DNA from: Dysidea avara
Taxonomy: Eukaryota > Porifera > Demospongiae > Dictyoceratida > Dysideidae
Assembly: GCF_963678975.1 (NCBI RefSeq)
Contig: NC_089274.1
Coordinates: forward strand, 33,351,790-33,415,789
DNA: 64,000 nt
Direction: 5' to 3'
The translations under genes were made by a program, and so were the position numbers. Below the pieces are notes generated by a model. That model made no database searches. It saw only the letters and a list, made by a program, of their open reading frames with translations, and was not told where the DNA came from. Shown one piece after another: positions 1-10,965 of this stretch (the first letter of the stretch is position 1; each line of letters starts with the position of its first letter).

Positions 1-588
1 TATAGATTTTTGGTACCAGTGATTTATGAAATTTTATTTCCCAGATTATTTGTTTACAAATTTTTAATCCTTGAACATACTTCACTATCTGGTTCTCTTT
101 CATTACATATGATTACATATGACCAATAATATGGGAAATGCTCTACCTTTACACATGGGGAGGCATGGTACAAAAATTATGGACATATCCCATTTCGGTT
201 TTAGAATAACATAAGCCATATATATGTCATTGACACACTAGTGGTCAAAAGAAATGGGGCACAAAAAAGAACAAAAAGTACATCTTATTGTGCTGGCATT
301 GTGGGCCACATTGAATAACAATTGTACTCAACCAATGCTACCAATTAAGTCAACATGAAGGAAACATGACAATGAAGTCCAGTCAATATTTTTGGCAATC
401 TTTGTGACTCCTACTATTTGTACATGGGCACATTTTTTTTCAAACTTCTTACACTTGTAAATATTTAGCAAGTTACAGTGAGTAAGTACTACTACAGAGA
501 GTTCACTTTTGGACTGTACATTTAATCTGCATACACTGGATAGCTATGTAGTTATGTATGATGTGTGTTTGCAAATTTTTCTTTTCAG
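1..588 (+). other. Intron sequence of the 7TM receptor gene (left part)
   Basis: There is no coding exon here that I can support. The stretch ends in a good 3' splice site (pyrimidine-rich run then CAG at 586-588) directly before the first recognised receptor exon. It is therefore most likely the end of an intron whose upstream exon lies outside the window. Confidence 0.5.
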
Positions 589-702
589 TTTTTATTCTAT
601 CCTTTCCTGTCCTAATTGGATCAAGCAACCTATTTTGTAGCCATGATAGTTTTCTTGTTGCTGCTAATCCAGAGGAATCAACTGTGTTTTGCAAGCTGCA
701 AG
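589..702 (+). CDS. 7TM Frizzled/class-F-like receptor, internal exon 1 of 3 seen
   Basis: This exon lies between a 3' splice site ending at 588 and a GT donor at 703. It encodes about 37 residues: a hydrophobic segment with a proline (FILSFPVLIGSSNLF), then a loop with cysteines and CKLQ. The pattern resembles transmembrane helix 2 and the first extracellular loop of Frizzled/Smoothened-like receptors. It ends in phase 1 (CAA G), and the exon at 9786 supplies GG to give LQGF. The start of the gene, including any extracellular ligand-binding domain, lies beyond the left edge. The class-F assignment rests on overall pattern; another 7TM class is possible. Confidence 0.65.
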
Positions 703-933
703 GTGCATTTGTATAATTAGTATTGAAATTTTACATACGTACATATGTATGTGTTTGTAAAATGTTTTCTGAAAATGAATCTTCAAAGTCACCTGTGAAC
801 AACACAAACTGACTATTTTACCGCATTTCCTTGATTAAATGTCAAACTTTTAATAGTTGCCACATTTGAATAGTGGCCACACTGTGTTCTTAAAGATAGA
901 GCATACAGTAATTTAAAAAAAAAAATTTAATTT

Positions 934-1575
934 CAAGACACACGGTAGTGTGTTGTGAGGCCAAGAAAGCTGGCAACCACACCACGAGTATATTTACAGG
1001 AAGAAAGAAAGTAGCTTTTTCATGTGTGCATACCTCCATGGCCCCTTCTCCAAAGCACACCATTTTTGCATTATAGCTGTCCCCCAAGTAGGGTACACCA
1101 CACAGAAAAGTTGATTAAATTTGCAACAGCCATTTGCAAGATATGGACGTTCAAAATTTCATTTTAATTTCTTCGTTTTTTTCTTCTTATGCCGTATGGT
1201 GGCTACAGGGTCTTCGATTTCTTTTCGCACACTTAGCAAAAATTGCTATAAAATACAAATGTGTAACTCAATTGCCACGATCTTTGGCACAAATGACCAG
1301 CATGTACTGGTGGATTCACGTACTAAGTTTGTTGTGAATCTGAGTAATATTCAATGAGTTATGAGCATTTATTCACGTAAAAAAAGACCAAACTTCTGTC
1401 ATGGCTACAGGGTAAACCAAGCATAGAAATAACTTGAAAATTGGTGTATAGATAGGCTGATCATCGTAGCAGTGCCTTTTGTTAGTTTGAATAGCAGTAG
1501 AGTTACAGTGACAAAGTTATAAAGCAAAAACTAAAAATGGTGGGATCGAGATACTCTAATAGAACAGTCTCCACG
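934..1575 (+). repeat. Interspersed repeat family A copy
   Basis: The copy opens with CAAGACACACGGTAGTGTG and continues through a segment rich in TTCTTCTT. It ends near a motif reading GATCGAGATACTCTAATAG. The same opening recurs at 10342 and, in degraded form, at 20410. The TTCTTC segment and ending recur at 16790-17440. No coding capacity is visible. The family is probably a non-autonomous mobile element, but no target duplication was resolved. Confidence 0.55.
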
Positions 1576-1616
1576 GGGTAAAAAAGGTGTGCAAAAAATG
1601 TCGAAAAAAAGCTTAC

Positions 1617-1688
1617 CAGAGTTCAAACCAGGGACCTCCATACCTAACATCTGCATCCTTAACCACTGAACCACTGCTACCTTGGCTG
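1617..1688 (-). repeat. tRNA-like (SINE head) sequence
   Basis: Read on the minus strand, this segment has an A-box-like run (TAGCAGTGGTTCAGTGG) followed about 40 bases later by a B-box-like GGTTTGAAC. That is the spacing of an internal RNA polymerase III promoter. I could not form a full cloverleaf with a matching acceptor stem, so it looks like a tRNA-derived SINE head or a decayed tRNA. Confidence 0.4.
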
Positions 1689-1976
1689 ATCACTTCACTT
1701 AATTTCTGCTTTATAAATGAATTTCTAGTTGAAACCTGCTCATAATCAAACGTTTGCAATTTCATAGATCTACCAATAGAAGTGCTAGATTGTTCTAGAA
1801 CATTCTATGTACGTTCTTTTAGAAGTCCTCAAAACAATGTGCACTCTATTAGAGTATTGCAATAATGTTATCAAATATTGAATTAAATCATGCAATGAAA
1901 TACATTTATAAGTCTGTCTTCAATAATCATCATTGTATCTACATAGAAAAGAAGAAATGTGAGTAAAAACAAACCT

Positions 1977-2305
1977 CAAAGTCAGCTATAGGCTGGTTTT
2001 GGGGCCTTATAAAGTACAAAAAGGAGTGAAATCCACACAAAAACAGCCAAGCTGGAAAAAATGGTGCGGCCTTAAAAAGCCTGGGTGAAAAAAGTTGTGA
2101 GATCAAAGGTGGCGGCCAAGAAATGGCTGCAATGATGTTAATGCTAAAAAAATTTAATAATGGCTGTGTGCATTGTTAAAAATTTATTAGCATTAACATC
2201 ATTGCAGCCATTTCTTGGCTGCCACCTTTGATTTCACAACTTTTTTCACCCAGGCTTTTTAAGGCTGCACCATTTTTTTCACAGCTTGGCTGTTTTTGTG
2301 TGGAT
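1977..2305. mobile_element. Foldback/MITE-like element with near-perfect inverted repeats
   Basis: The left arm begins ATCCACACAAAAACAGCC at 2031. The right arm ends with the reverse complement at 2305. Arms of about 120 bases flank a short AT-rich loop near 2150-2180. A leader containing TATAGGCTGGTTTTGGGG (about 1989-2006) lies upstream of the left arm only. A relative with the same leader and arm ends is found at 19105-19390. No protein is encoded. Confidence 0.8.
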
Positions 2306-3617
2306 AAGGCTTTACAGCACAAATGCCATCCTTGAATAAATACCACGGCTATTATTTGAGTCTGTAGTCCTTGATTGTTCTAAAGAGTTTTCTGTTTATT
2401 CTTGGATTAGGAAAAGGTGAGGTAGACTATCCTGCAGTATTATTCTCATTAAGGACGAAAGCAATAGTTGTTCTACATGTAGAGACCATATTTTTCATCT
2501 TTAGTACACATTGCAATGAAACATGAAGTAATTAACTATGTACTGTTCTTATAGCAACAATTTTTGTTTGCTATACTGAATGGTCGTTGCACTTTAAAGC
2601 TGCATGTTATAAACACTGCCCTTGAATAGTAGCCAAACTGATTTTGTACACTAGGCTAATAGGCATTTAACCAAGTAAATGCGGTATGTTAATAGGAAGC
2701 CAGACCATTTTGTTAGAATACAATAAATTACCTGTTGATGTTACCAAACTTATGGTCTATAGACCATATACTCTAAATGATTATGGTACAAAATAATCAG
2801 TACCATCACATAACAATGTAAGAATGTTTAGGCAGAAATTTAGGGTCTAAATAAATGTGTAACTAGAAAGCAGGGTTTAGGTGCTGCACTGATATTAATT
2901 TTGTTAGTGTGAATAACTAAACGTATTGTGTTTATAATTAAGTGTTTATAATTAGGATGAGTAATATAGCAATGTAATAGTCTTCATGTGTTGGTAAATT
3001 CATGTTTCTGTTGTGATTTACTGTGGTGGCACCATGTATGGTTTCTATGTATTATTGGTGACCAGACTTTGTAATGTAAAGGTAGTGCTTACATACAATC
3101 ATTTGTATACTGGTGTATAGCTGATTTGTAACACTGCAGCAGCCTTTGATCTAACTACACACCATACCACAACAATTATTACAATATTTGCAGCACACTA
3201 CAATGGGTACACTATGTACAGTACGCAGTATTAGTGACCAGATTTTACAACACTGATCCAAATTGTACGTCATGTAAAATCAAACTAGCACCACCATTGG
3301 CTACGTGGGTTTATAAATTGTGAAATGAAAGGATCAAAAGTGGTACCCAAGAAATTGCTGCAATGATGCAAATGTTAACAAATTCAATAATTGCTGTATG
3401 TTAATCAAACGGTATGATATCCTCCCAAAATTGATGTGAGCCGCCTAAATTACCCCCTTCAAAAATCATCCATAGAGACATCTTATGCCACGAAAATCAC
3501 CTTTTCAGAATAATATTAGTCCATCTAACATGAAATACAGCATTAAAAACATTAAAACACATACTGGTGGCCAGATATAGAATTTAATCACCAAAACTTA
3601 AAATTTGGTCTGCCTGC

Positions 3618-3755
3618 CTCACTCACTCACTCACTCACTCACTCACTCACTCACTCACTCACTCACTCACTCACTCACTCACTCACTCACTCACTCACTC
3701 ACTCACTCACTCACTCACTCACTCACTCACTCACTCACTCACTCACTCACTCACT
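3618..3755. repeat. (ACTC)n microsatellite, about 34 units
   Basis: This is an uninterrupted ACTC/CTCA array, preceded directly by two CCTG units and followed by (ATT)n. The open reading frame across it (Leu-Thr-His-Ser repeats) comes from the repeat and is not a gene. Confidence 0.97.
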
Positions 3756-3950
3756 ATTATTATTATTATTCTGTCCCTAATGGCACTCCCATCCTCCCCG
3801 ATCTCTAGCTAGAAGTTAAACCTATTTTAATTTAAAAGACAAAAAGCAGAAAAAAGCAGCTAAACCTACAGAGCCTACACAGACCTACGAAAACACTGTA
3901 TGAACCGCCAGCATACACACAGCAAAACCCCCAGGCAGGGGCCTTAAGAC

Positions 3951-4040
3951 TCACTCACTCACTCACCCACTCACTCACTCACTCACCCACTCACTCACTC
4001 GCTCACTCACTCACCCGCTCACTCACTCACTCACTCACTG
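3951..4040. repeat. Imperfect (ACTC)n array
   Basis: This second ACTC array is interrupted by ACCC and GCTC variants. It lies about 200 bases from the longer perfect array, with unique-looking sequence between the two. Confidence 0.93.
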
Positions 4041-4320
4041 ATCACAGTCAAAAGCCTAGAGGCCAAACGAAGCAGCACGCGGCCACCATTTTACACCACA
4101 ATAACAAACTCACCACTGGGATGTGCCCTTGGAGTTCCAATGGGTGTAGGCCCTCGGCGCCATGTCGTTTATTTTATCTTCAATCAGGCTGCTTGTCTTC
4201 TTCTTCGTTCAACGAAATTATATCGATGCATTAATTTTCTGTTTCAACACTTTCTTTCAGCAGCATATTTAGACGCCACAGAATTATTTCAGAACTGGAT
4301 TTCAGAAGCACTTCAGTCAC

Positions 4321-4500
4321 TCTAATGGTGGTGTTACAGTGTAGCTCAGTGGGAAAGTCCATACTTTGGCACATTAGCTATAATTTTGTTCAATGCCAAA
4401 GTAGGGACTTTTCCACCGAGGTATGTTGTAATACCATCATTCATCTCTTGTTTCACTACTTTGTATTGCATAGATCCCTACTTCATTCCTAAATTAACAA
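4321..4500. repeat. Foldback-related repeat (relative of 45731-45985)
   Basis: This segment contains an inverted pair around 4340-4440 (GGGAAAGTCC... and ...GGGACTTTTCC) and a tail ATCATTCATCTCTTGTTTC. Tail and core match the palindromic element at 45731-45985, so this is a shortened, diverged copy. Confidence 0.6.
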
Positions 4501-5172
4501 TTTTTAAAATACTAATATTAATAACTAGGTGTACCTGCACAAAATGTGCTTGATACTAAGACAATTGTTATGTGCTATTGTGTGAATACACTTAAATTTG
4601 AACATTACTGATGATCAAGGAGTAATCACATCATTACATACCAACAAAGACATGATTACGCATAGCTACTAATGTGCACACATAATTTCTTCAATGGTGT
4701 GTGCATCAACAAAGAGTGACTGATGTCGTAGTTTATGTAATGTAGGTTGGCCTTGTGCACTGCACATCTGTGCAGTACTCATGCAGATGGCTTGTCAAGA
4801 TGCATGTGTACACAGTCCTCATGAAGGTGGTGTATCAAGATGTGTCCCATTACAACCATGCACATACACAAAAGAGATTAGCTTTTGAATGGCAGACAAA
4901 TGCCACAATTGGGATGTACTCTACTTCATTTGGATGATGTTGCATGAACTACCATAAAGTGTCTGAGTGTGGTATGAGGTTTACCAATAGTTGGTACATC
5001 ACCACAATGACTAATTCAACTTGCGTTTCACATACAGTGGTTTATATTTAGTTAGATTGTGTTGTTAGAGTAACTGAATTGGAGTTCCGTTTCTACATCC
5101 TAGTCATAGTATTGCTGTGTTGTTTACTTAGTACATGACAATGTGTGTATGCAGTGTAGCATTGAGTATGGG

Positions 5173-5248
5173 TATTCAAGTTAATCGGCTATACTGAGCA
5201 AGAAGGGGTATATTCAAGTTAATCGGCTATACTGAGCAAGAAGGTCAA
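5173..5248. repeat. 38-bp tandem duplication
   Basis: A segment beginning TATTCAAGTTAATCGGCTAT at 5173 is repeated with almost no change at 5211. Confidence 0.9.
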
Positions 5249-5599
5249 CACCAGCATGTGCATTTGGATAGAGAAGAGTTGCTTATTATAATTGCTCTCA
5301 GAATTAAGATATCAGTATAGCCCAGGTGAATCCTTCATACGAAGAGCGGTTTCCCAATTAGAGGTCGTGTATGTTCTATTAGGGTACACTGTAAGAACGA
5401 TTTTGTCATTTTAACAAATTGTTTGTTACATTATGATGAATGTTCTATTAGGGTAGTTAAAGTAATAGAGCTTCTGGAAGTTTCAGCTGTCCCTGTAGAG
5501 TTAACCAAAGGAGTGAAAATGTGTCTCCCTACACATTGAAGACTGCAATAGTAACTTCATGATCTTGTCCACAATTCGTCGCATGGTAAGGTAGATGTA

Positions 5600-6020
5600 T
5601 GTTCTATTAAAGTAGTTGAAAGGTGATCTTCCGTTCAGTTCCTCGCTCACAGTAAAACCATCCTGCAGGGTGCAGAGTGTCTTAGGCGAGTCTTCCTTGT
5701 GTAGTCTGTTAGGCAGCCTGATTGGAGTGATCATCACTCTCTAATTTGCCACACCCACTACAAAACTGCTTTTTTGACTGTTTCCTTCTCCCTTGTTGCT
5801 GGTAATCCTCCGTTTTCGTGTCACAGTAGCTATATGTAGTACACAGCGGTGTAGGTCTCAGGACGTCCATCCTTGTAGTGGACAGTGCAGCAGGGTACAG
5901 AGTGTGTGTGTGTGTGTATTGTCAGCGAGTCTGCCCATGTAGTCTCTGTCAAGTAATCTGATAGGAATGATCATCACTCGTAGACTTGCCACACCCACTA
6001 CGGAACTGTCCTTTTATACT
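5600..6020. repeat. Diverged direct duplication, two copies of about 150 bp
   Basis: The copies at about 5625-5775 and 5860-6010 share blocks around TGATCATCACTC and TTGCCACACCCACTAC in the same order. A short (TG)n run at about 5900 lies in the second copy. No function is visible. Confidence 0.6.
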
Positions 6021-7729
6021 GGTGGATGTGTTTGCCAGATGATAGCGTACACACCAGATCACATGATCAAATTCGCTGATGTGATTGGTTAAATCATGAA
6101 AAAGTGATTGATCCTATCTCACTGTACCGTGGATTGCGCGTCCATTGTCATAACTTTTTTTTGGGTTTGACCAAATAGCTGATCAAATGTGAGTAATTCC
6201 ATTCAAATTTCATTCTCATTGGCCCATTTTCACGTGACACCATAGACATTGGTGACCACAGATGTGCAATCCGCAATAAGCTTTCAGATATTAAATTTTA
6301 ACCATGGCGTCATCTGATTTCTATTAGCAATGCATGAATACCAGAACGCTGTATATGCATATCGTAAACTTATAATGGCTTTTGACAGTGATAAGTATCT
6401 CGCAACCAAGGTTTGCATGTAATTATAGACACGAAAACCACCTTATGACGCATTGATTTGGATGGGTAGTCGGTCTAGTGGGTTTGAAGCTAATCGGGGG
6501 GAAATCTGGGAGGAGTTTGTGTTTGAAATTTTTATGGCCTCGGTTTTTACGTTTCTCGTTCTGTTGTCCACAGGGGAAAGAAACGTCTAGTGTAGGCTGG
6601 GATGGGGAAGGCTGGTAACACGATAAGCGTCTCCAGAAAGTTGTGTGGACGAGTTTGTGTCTTCCTCAGGTAGTTACGGTGGTTTAAAGGTGTTTCTTGT
6701 AGTTTATCAAATCTCCACCAATCCTGGATCAAAAGATTTGTCTCAAATTTTAGATTTGAATGGTACCAATGCGATTGTAATCCAATCAAGAATGACAGAA
6801 CAGTGCTCAAAAAACACGTGTGTGGGCGTTATTGAATTAATATATAGATTATGTATTAACGTTAATACTGTTGTAGCCATCTGCTGCCTTAATTTCACCA
6901 CTTTTAAACCTGCCGCACTTTTTTTCACAGTTGCTTTGGTATGCATGATGCATATTGTTCATGCAAAAAAAACTATTTAGCAAACCACCAAGACAGTAAC
7001 ATTCCCTGGACAAAGTTCTCATCAACAGCCAATATTTGAATAGCTTTAGCCAGAACCTTAAGTGCTTAGTGTTCTTTTCTCCTTCCACCTACAAATATTA
7101 GTCCCTTTGGGTAGATCCATGCATACCCCATACCACAAAACAATAACACACCCAGTATCTTGAATTGTAACCACTTCACACTTGAGTGTCAGGCATCATG
7201 TTTACAAATCAGGTACAAACGTAATGGGTGTGCTATAACTATTACCTCTGTACTGTAAATATTTTATCCATTGTAATAAATGCTGTGTACTGCAAAATTT
7301 AGGGTTACACTATGGTGTTGGGTCCTCACAGATCTGCTCTATTACATTGTGTAATCAGAGTACAATATAATGGTTGGCCACCAGCTATGTTTAATGCTGT
7401 TTACAAATAAATGCAGCCATTGGTAGGAAATTTGTGGCAATCAATTCTTAATTGTTAGCTTACAACATGTATTGAGATAGTTATTATTATTATTATCATC
7501 GAATCATTACCTTTCATTATCAACCGCTGTGTAAAGTCTTTATCCCATTGAAGGATTGACTTGATGTTCATGCTTAAACTAGAGCAATTATTGAATTGTG
7601 GATTACAGTTTATGTTTTTTCCCAAGAGAAGAAGAGGAAAATAATCGTACAGTACAGCAGTACTGTACAGTAGGGATCGTGCAGTTTTCTTGCCCAAAAA
7701 TATCACCTTAAAATCAGCCTCAAATTTCC

Positions 7730-8200
7730 TTCATAACAGCTTGGCAGCATTGGTTAGGCATAGCCAAGCCCAAAAATGCCTTCAGAGTGACCCCAAACCC
7801 TTCCAACATGTTTCTACATAGAATTTTTAAAGATGTTCTATTTAACTGAATTTTCTACTGATTAACTAACTGATACCTTCGGGCAAGCATAACTCAACAA
7901 TGGATAAGGCTACGGGCTTGATTTTTTCACTATTCGACATTGCTTCATCCTGAGACGTACCTTTTCACCAACTACAATACATACAATGCACGAATCATGG
8001 ACCTACCTTTTTCCTCCTTTGTGGTCCAGTTCTTTTTGCTGACAACACAAGGTGTCAATTTGCAATAGTGCGATACAGCTTCCCTCTGGCTGTGTCATGC
8101 TTTTCACCCACATTTTCCATAGCGACTGGATTCATTGCAGAGAAGTTTCTTGTACTGTTCTTCGTTTGTAACGCTGTGTAACAAGTAGAGTATAGCTACA
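7730..8200 (-). repeat. Interspersed repeat family B (microsatellite-bearing), minus-strand copy
   Basis: The copy shares ordered blocks (ACGGGCTTGATTTTTTCACT, then TACATACAATGCA, then TTTTTGCTGACAACACAAGG) with copies at 23210, 25650, 50638 and 53550. A degenerate tetranucleotide stretch (ACTGATTAACTAACTGAT) at 7856-7873 marks the position where other copies carry long microsatellites. Confidence 0.7.
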
Positions 8201-8357
8201 AACGAAGCGTAATGGCCACCTCACTTTCCAGTGCGTAATTTATTATTGGGGCGTGCGTTCAGACGCAATTTATTTTATGGATTGCCTGGCACCTCGCCTG
8301 GCCATTCTTTCTTTTAATGTGATTCAGTAGTCATAATTGTGTTATTTAAAAAGTGAA

Positions 8358-8644
8358 CAAATAAGTAGACGGAAAAATTAGGAAGTTTAAGCTGGATTAG
8401 GGATCAAAGAACAAAAAAAGCAAGAAAACAAGAGAACAGCTAAATCATTGTGAAACAAGGGAGGTTGCCTATACCTGCAGATATACTAGTGGGCATCTAT
8501 AGGGATTACATGTCCACTAGTATATCTGCAGGTATAGGCAACCTCCCTTGTTTCACAATGATTTAGCCGTTCCCTTGTTTCCCTGCTTTTTTGTTCTTTG
8601 ATCCCTAATCCAGCTTAAAATTCCATTTTTTCCTTCTACTTGTT
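8358..8644. mobile_element. Near-perfect foldback element
   Basis: Arms of about 130 bases read inward from both ends (inner part CTGCAGATATACTAGTGG, outer part GCTGGATTAGGGATCAAAG) around a loop of about 20 bases near 8495-8515. It has no open reading frame. Fragments of the arm (TTAGGGATC..., ACAAGGGAGG) recur at 23070 and 53890, so this is a multi-copy family. Confidence 0.85.
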
Positions 8645-9257
8645 ACAGTATTTTTATAAAGTGGAGATATGATGTTGAGTTTAAGATGGTCATTTCGTGG
8701 TTAGAATGTGCAAATGTTGTTGAGAGTGGAACAAAAATGCCTAAGTGTTCTGCATGCAGTAGCCCTGCTGAAAAATATGTAAAAAAATCTTGGGGAAAAG
8801 CTGCATTATAGATTGGCGTTGTTATTTTTAGCATTTTGAATGTTTTTAGCATAAATTTTAGGCTGTTTTCAAGCCTTCGAATTGCAAATATCCTGAAGCT
8901 TCCCCTAAAATTCTACTTTATATTACAGCCATACAACAGTAGTCATGCTGTTCCCTACTTGGCCCCCCTGTAGGTAAGGTCTAGAATCACCATTGATTAT
9001 AACTAATTCCACACTACCATTTGTATCACATTTATCCAATGTACAAAAGATAATGTGGCATATGTAGGGATACAAACTGAAACTGTACATCTGATAACCA
9101 TGTACATATTCAATTTCATGCAGTACATGTACATTCATTCAGTTTATTATTTTGAAACACTGCATCCTACAAATTGTACACGTATTACTGACAAATGCAA
9201 TTTATTCTCAGTAAAAGTATGTACATCAATTCAGTGATAAATAGTTGAAACTGGTCT

Positions 9258-9346
9258 CAAATTCAATCTCAGAGCGTTCCATTTTAATGGGCGGGGGGGA
9301 GGTATGTCCCCAGACCCCCTTGAAAGGTTTGTGCTTTGCACCCAAG
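9258..9346 (+). repeat. hAT-element end remnant
   Basis: CAAATTCAATCTCAGAG, then a G-rich run and CCCCAGACCCCC, matches the region just inside the right end of the hAT element (about 30980-31060). Similar remnants are seen at 51360-51430 and 55975-56060. Confidence 0.55.
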
Positions 9347-9785
9347 GCACTATGTCTTATAGCCATGCAATGTTGCAGCAAATGTCCAAATAAGTTTTAC
9401 TCTTGAATAGCCATTAATTCTGTCTGAACAATAATTTTCCCTTATATTGTAGTCTGTTAATATTGTAGTAGCTGGCTAGAAACCATCAGCCAACATAATG
9501 AAGTCATGCTACAAGTGACAGACTGTTGATTGATTGCACACACCTTTTTAGCCATAAGTAAACAACATCTGTTCATTGTCTTTGCTTTTGTATAAATGTT
9601 CTACACGTTCATCCAAATCATAATAAGAACATGCTACCTTCACCAATCCTCAAGTCCATGAACGCCTCTCACCTACATATATTAACATTGCAATATATGT
9701 ATTGTAGTCTTCATACATGTGTATGTATGTATACATACTGCATTATAATATAATTATTTTGTTATTATTTTTCTCTGCACTTTAG

Positions 9786-10129
9786 GGTTTGTTCTTTTAG
9801 GTGGTGGAACAATGTTTGTCATGTTCTGGACATTTCACGTGGTTCATGTGTTCAGCAGTTTGGCGTTTCCTTTTAAGTTTGAACATTGGCTGGATTCCAA
9901 ACGATTCAGAAGGCTGGTTTATGTAGGAGAAATGACTGTCATATTGATCAGTGGGTTTGTATCACCTACTATTGTGTCAATTTTTAGTGATTATAAATTT
10001 GCTGGCTTTCCGTTATTTTGTGTTCCTAGTTCTGGACCAATAACGTTTTATTTATTTCTACTACCACTTACACTGGTATCCACAATTAGTTTGTGCCTAT
10101 TGTTTGCTTCATTTTGGATTTTACGTAAA
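9786..10129 (+). CDS. 7TM Frizzled/class-F-like receptor, internal exon 2 of 3 seen
   Basis: The exon runs from a TTTAG acceptor at 9781-9785 to the donor GTAAGT at 10130. It joins the 589-702 exon in frame (phase 1) and ends in phase 0. It encodes about 115 residues with three hydrophobic helices: GFVLLGGGTMFVMFWTFHVV (helix 3 type), YVGEMTVILISGFVSPTIVS (helix 4) and FYLFLLPLTLVSTISLCLL (helix 5). A loop with a cysteine (LFCVPSSGP) separates the last two, as expected for the second extracellular loop. It ends in a basic stretch (WILRK) typical of the start of an intracellular loop. Confidence 0.7.
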
Positions 10130-10341
10130 GTAAGTGCATATTTACATGTATGTGAATTATTGTACATGTAACGCTTTTGGTTGATTGTTCAGCAGCTGCT
10201 AAAACTCTTATCACACTTTGCAAGTAACTGTATCTTGACAGGAATGACAACATGTACAATGCCTTAGTTTAGTTTATATTTACATAGTTACATTGTATGC
10301 ACACACATATTTATTTAGCACTATAATAAGAGTATATCATA

Positions 10342-10965
10342 TCAAGACACACGGTAGTGTGTCGTGCGGCCCAAGAAGCCGGCGCGCCACACCGTGAGTA
10401 TAATAACAGGAAGAAAGAAAGCACAATTTTCACACCTATGTAGCTCTGTGATCCCTTATCCAATTGGAACCAAATTTGCTACAGACGTGCCGCCCAGTTA
10501 TGGGAGTCTACATACCAAATTTGAAGAAATCGCTCGAGCCATTTCCGAGATGGGTTTCGTTACTTTCACATCGTTTGATGCCCTATGTAAAATTACGTAA
10601 CAACACTGCGCTATAGGTACTTTTATAAAATAAGCACACTGACGCACTTTATCAAACCTCGATTCTGGGGAGAGGTGACAGCAGCCAGTGGCCTGTGATG
10701 ACGTGCTACTAAGGGGTCTGCCAGGATAACAGAAGTGAGTTATGTATGTATGAGTATGTATCACATCACCACCAAGATCACCACTATTTGCTTGGTTGTA
10801 ATGTTTTATGCTACAATGCTATGAACAGAATTCTTAACATAGACATGGTGATAATTCCATTAGTCCAGATATATTTCAACTTGCCTTGGTCAATTATAGT
10901 AGAGGGGCAGAGGCTTAGATTGTCCCATGCAGTTGCAGTGGTGTTGATGGTTTTGCAGTGTTGTT
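10342..10965 (+). repeat. Interspersed repeat family A, long copy
   Basis: The copy starts with the CAAGACACACGGTAGTGTG motif. It continues through AGGTGACAGCAGCCAG, GGTCTGCCAGGATAACAGA, CATCACCACCAAGATCAC and GTTGATGGTTTTGCAG. The later blocks recur in reverse complement at 15440-15720 and 15835-16745. No conserved ORF is present. Confidence 0.65.

Larger units (their letters stand above)
703..9785 (+). other. Intron of about 9.1 kb in the 7TM receptor gene
   Basis: The intron is bounded by GT at 703 and by TTTAG at 9781-9785. It contains no supported gene. It holds many repeats listed separately: an interspersed repeat copy, a tRNA-like sequence, foldback elements, (ACTC)n arrays and a microsatellite-bearing repeat. 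Stretches 2310-3610, 4500-5170, 6020-7730 and 8650-9250 show only AT-rich sequence and small degenerate pieces of the same families. For example, 3330-3420 and 6890-6950 resemble parts of the foldback at 2031. Confidence 0.6.

Noticed and set aside
3605-3808. Leu-Thr-His-Ser repeat ORF
   Set aside because: Product of the (ACTC)n microsatellite.
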